The notes below the pieces were generated by a model. It saw only the letters and a list, made by a program, of their open reading frames with translations, was not told where the DNA came from and ran no database searches. The translations under genes and the position numbers were made by a program. From positions 6,053,501 through 6,117,500 of the forward strand of contig NZ_CP108538.1 of assembly GCF_035994185.1 (NCBI RefSeq): a stretch of 64,000 nt of DNA, written 5' to 3'. Shown here piece by piece: positions 62,167 to 64,000 of the stretch (positions are counted from its first letter, which is position 1; each line of letters begins with the position of its first letter). Source of the DNA: Streptomyces sp. NBC_01217 (GTDB taxonomy: Bacteria; Actinomycetota; Actinomycetes; Streptomycetales; Streptomycetaceae).

Positions 62167-64000
62167 ATGGCTACCGAGTCCAATGCGGTCACTCCGCTCG
62201 CCCTGCCCGTGCTGCCGCTCGACGACGAGGTCGTGCTGCCCGGGATGGTGGTGCCTCTGGACCTGTCCGACAACGATGTACGCGCCGCCGTGGAGGCCGC
62301 GCAGGCCGCAGCCCGCCAGGGCGGCGGCAAGCCCGAGGTGCTTCTTGTGCCGCGGATCGACGGGACGTACACCGGCACCGGTGTCATCGGCACCGTCGAG
62401 CAGGTCGGACGGCTTTCGGACGGAGATCCGGGCGCGCTCATCCGCGGCCGTGGCCGGGTTCGGATCGGGGCCGGGACCAGTGGACCGGGCGGAGCGCTCT
62501 GGGTGGAGGGGACACGGGTTGACGCGGTCGTCCCCGACCCGCTCCCCGGAGCCGCGGCCGAGCTGGTCAAGGAGTACAAGGCGCTCGCCACCAGCTGGCT
62601 GAAGAAGCGCGGCGCCTGGCAGGTCGTGGACCGGGTCCAGCAGATCGAGGACATCTCCGCGCTCGCCGACAATTCCGGTTACTCACCCTTCCTCACCACC
62701 GCCCAGAAGGTGCAGCTCCTGGAGACCGTGGACGCGGTCGCCCGGCTGAAGCTCGCCATCCAGTGGCTCGGCGAACACCTCGCCGAACAGGACGTCGCCG
62801 AGTCCATCGCCAAGGACGTCCAGGAGGGCGTCGACAAGCAGCAGCGCGAATTCCTGCTGCGGCGCCAGCTGGAAGCCGTACGCAAGGAACTGTCCGAGCT
62901 CAACGGCGACCCGGGGGACGAGTCCGACGACTACCGGGCGCGCGTCGAGGCCGCCGACCTTCCCGCGCATGTCCGCGAGGCCGCGCTCAAGGAGGTCGAC
63001 AAGCTGGAGCGCTCCTCCGACCAGAGCCCCGAGGGCTCCTGGATTCGAACCTGGGTAGACACCATCCTCGAACTGCCTTGGAACGAGCGGACCGAGGACG
63101 CGTACGACATCCGCGGCGCCCAGGCCGTCCTCGACGCCGAGCACGCGGGCCTGCAGGACGTGAAGGAGCGGATCACCGAGTACCTGGCGGTGCGCAAGCG
63201 GCGTTCCGAGCGCGGTCTCGGGGTCGTCGGCGGGCGTCGTGGCGGCGCGGTGCTGGCCCTCGTGGGGCCGCCCGGCGTAGGCAAGACGTCCCTCGGTGAG
63301 TCCGTCGCGCACGCCATGGGGCGCAAGTTCGTCCGTGTCGCGCTCGGCGGTGTGCGGGACGAGGCGGAGATCCGCGGCCACCGGCGTACGTACGTCGGCG
63401 CCCTGCCGGGACGTATCGTCCGCGCCATCAAGGAGGCCGGTTCGATGAACCCGGTCGTCCTGCTCGACGAGATCGACAAGGTCGGCTCCGACTTCCGGGG
63501 CGACCCGGCCGCCGCCCTGCTCGAAGTCCTCGACCCGGCGCAGAACCACACCTTCCGCGACCACTACCTGGAGGTCGAACTCGACCTCAGCGACGTCGTC
63601 TTCCTGGCGACGGCCAATGTGCTCGAAGCCATTCCGGAGGCCCTGCTCGACCGCATGGAGCTGGTCAGGCTCGATGGCTACACCGAGGACGAGAAGGTCG
63701 TCATCGCCCGGGACCACCTGCTCCCGCGCCAGCTGGAGCGGGCCGGTCTGGAGAAGGACGAGGTGACGCTCGACGAGTCCGCGCTGCGCAAGCTGGCCGG
63801 CGAGTACACCCGTGAAGCGGGCGTACGGAACCTGGAGCGGGCCGTCGCCCGGCTGCTCCGCAAGGTCGCGGCCCAGCACGAACTGGGCGACCGGGAGCTG
63901 CCGTTCACGGTCACCGAGGCGGATCTGCGCGCTCTGATCGGCCGCCCGCACCACGTCCCCGAGTCCGCCCAGGACCCGGCCGAGCGCCGCACCTCGGTGC
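62167..64000 (+). CDS. lon: ATP-dependent protease Lon, 3' end outside the window
   Basis: 611 codons are present. The N-terminal substrate domain (LALPVLPLDDEVVLPGMVVP), a helical part, and the AAA+ module with Walker A GPPGVGKTSL (367-376) and Walker B VVLLDEIDKVGSDF are seen; the frame runs off the edge before the Ser-Lys protease domain. AAGGGGAG precedes the ATG at 62167. Lon degrades misfolded and regulatory proteins. A HAIR repeat upstream implies heat-shock control by HspR. Confidence 0.96.
   Translation, partial: MATESNAVTPLALPVLPLDDEVVLPGMVVPLDLSDNDVRAAVEAAQAAARQGGGKPEVLLVPRIDGTYTGTGVIGTVEQVGRLSDGDPGALIRGRGRVRIGAGTSGPGGALWVEGTRVDAVVPDPLPGAAAELVKEYKALATSWLKKRGAWQVVDRVQQIEDISALADNSGYSPFLTTAQKVQLLETVDAVARLKLAIQWLGEHLAEQDVAESIAKDVQEGVDKQQREFLLRRQLEAVRKELSELNGDPGDESDDYRARVEAADLPAHVREAALKEVDKLERSSDQSPEGSWIRTWVDTILELPWNERTEDAYDIRGAQAVLDAEHAGLQDVKERITEYLAVRKRRSERGLGVVGGRRGGAVLALVGPPGVGKTSLGESVAHAMGRKFVRVALGGVRDEAEIRGHRRTYVGALPGRIVRAIKEAGSMNPVVLLDEIDKVGSDFRGDPAAALLEVLDPAQNHTFRDHYLEVELDLSDVVFLATANVLEAIPEALLDRMELVRLDGYTEDEKVVIARDHLLPRQLERAGLEKDEVTLDESALRKLAGEYTREAGVRNLERAVARLLRKVAAQHELGDRELPFTVTEADLRALIGRPHHVPESAQDPAERRTSV

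Noticed and set aside
63040..63065. GGATTCGAACC in lon, reminiscent of a tRNA T-loop
   Set aside because: It is in frame within a conserved part of lon and has no acceptor stem or anticodon arm around it.

Overview
The window is typical Streptomyces chromosome: very high G+C, strong third-position G/C bias that opens long false frames on the opposite strand, GTG starts, 4-base ATGA/GTGA gene overlaps, and marker genes such as nickel superoxide dismutase with its SodX protease, an EshA-type encapsulin, snapalysin with its LysR partner, a fused Kgd-type 2-oxoglutarate dehydrogenase and Lon. The run sodN - sodX - amino-acid ABC transporter - malic enzyme - trypsin/MoxR/FxS block - kgd - two-component pair - lon is, from general knowledge, part of the conserved Streptomyces core.

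Layout. 0-5.6 kb: UBP-type zinc finger and CPA1 Na+/H+ antiporter (divergent), PLP enzyme, amidase, flavohemoglobin (hmp) and its Fe-S repressor NsrR with visible operators. 5.7-8.3 kb: family 2B encapsulin shell (EshA-like) plus a polyprenyl diphosphate synthase that is probably its cargo. 8.5-16.2 kb: an uncharacterised gene whose start codon lies in a large hairpin, snapalysin and its LysR regulator, small metabolic genes, a TetR/MFS efflux pair, a VOC protein. 16.4-22.2 kb: two identical-length, inverted IS30-family elements enclosing an MFS exporter and a LysR regulator. Each IS sits in the loop of a terminator hairpin with a TCG duplication, and the right one splits the sodN terminator. 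22.2-35.8 kb: sodN/sodX, CGNR protein, methyltransferase, SigE-type sigma operon, polar amino-acid ABC transporter, malic enzyme, an MDR reductase, a probably leaderless HTH/Clp-N operon under two palindromes, and a PadR/DUF4097 operon.

35.9-49.7 kb is the most unusual region. It joins two modules: (i) a Trypco1 protein, a trypsin-VMAP-like protease, a MoxR AAA+ ATPase and a vWA/TPR protein, resembling the predicted vWA-MoxR-VMAP conflict systems; (ii) an FxSxx-COOH peptide system, with a 69-aa precursor ending FNSAF, radical SAM/SPASM maturase FxsB, a HExxH protein of the predicted peptide beta-hydroxylase family, and FxsT (TIR-like + NB-ARC + TPR). All genes point the same way. A reasonable model is a sensor/effector complex that makes or monitors a crosslinked peptide and triggers a protease or NTPase response; none of this is proven by the sequence. 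A perfect 25-bp bidirectional terminator separates it from kgd.

49.8-64 kb: kgd, an OmpR-type two-component system, a spermidine-synthase-like protein, a five-gene translationally coupled operon (ECF sigma, zinc anti-sigma/membrane protein, ABC ATPase, permease, membrane protein), a nucleotidyltransferase, and the start of lon (cut by the window end) behind an HspR-type HAIR repeat.
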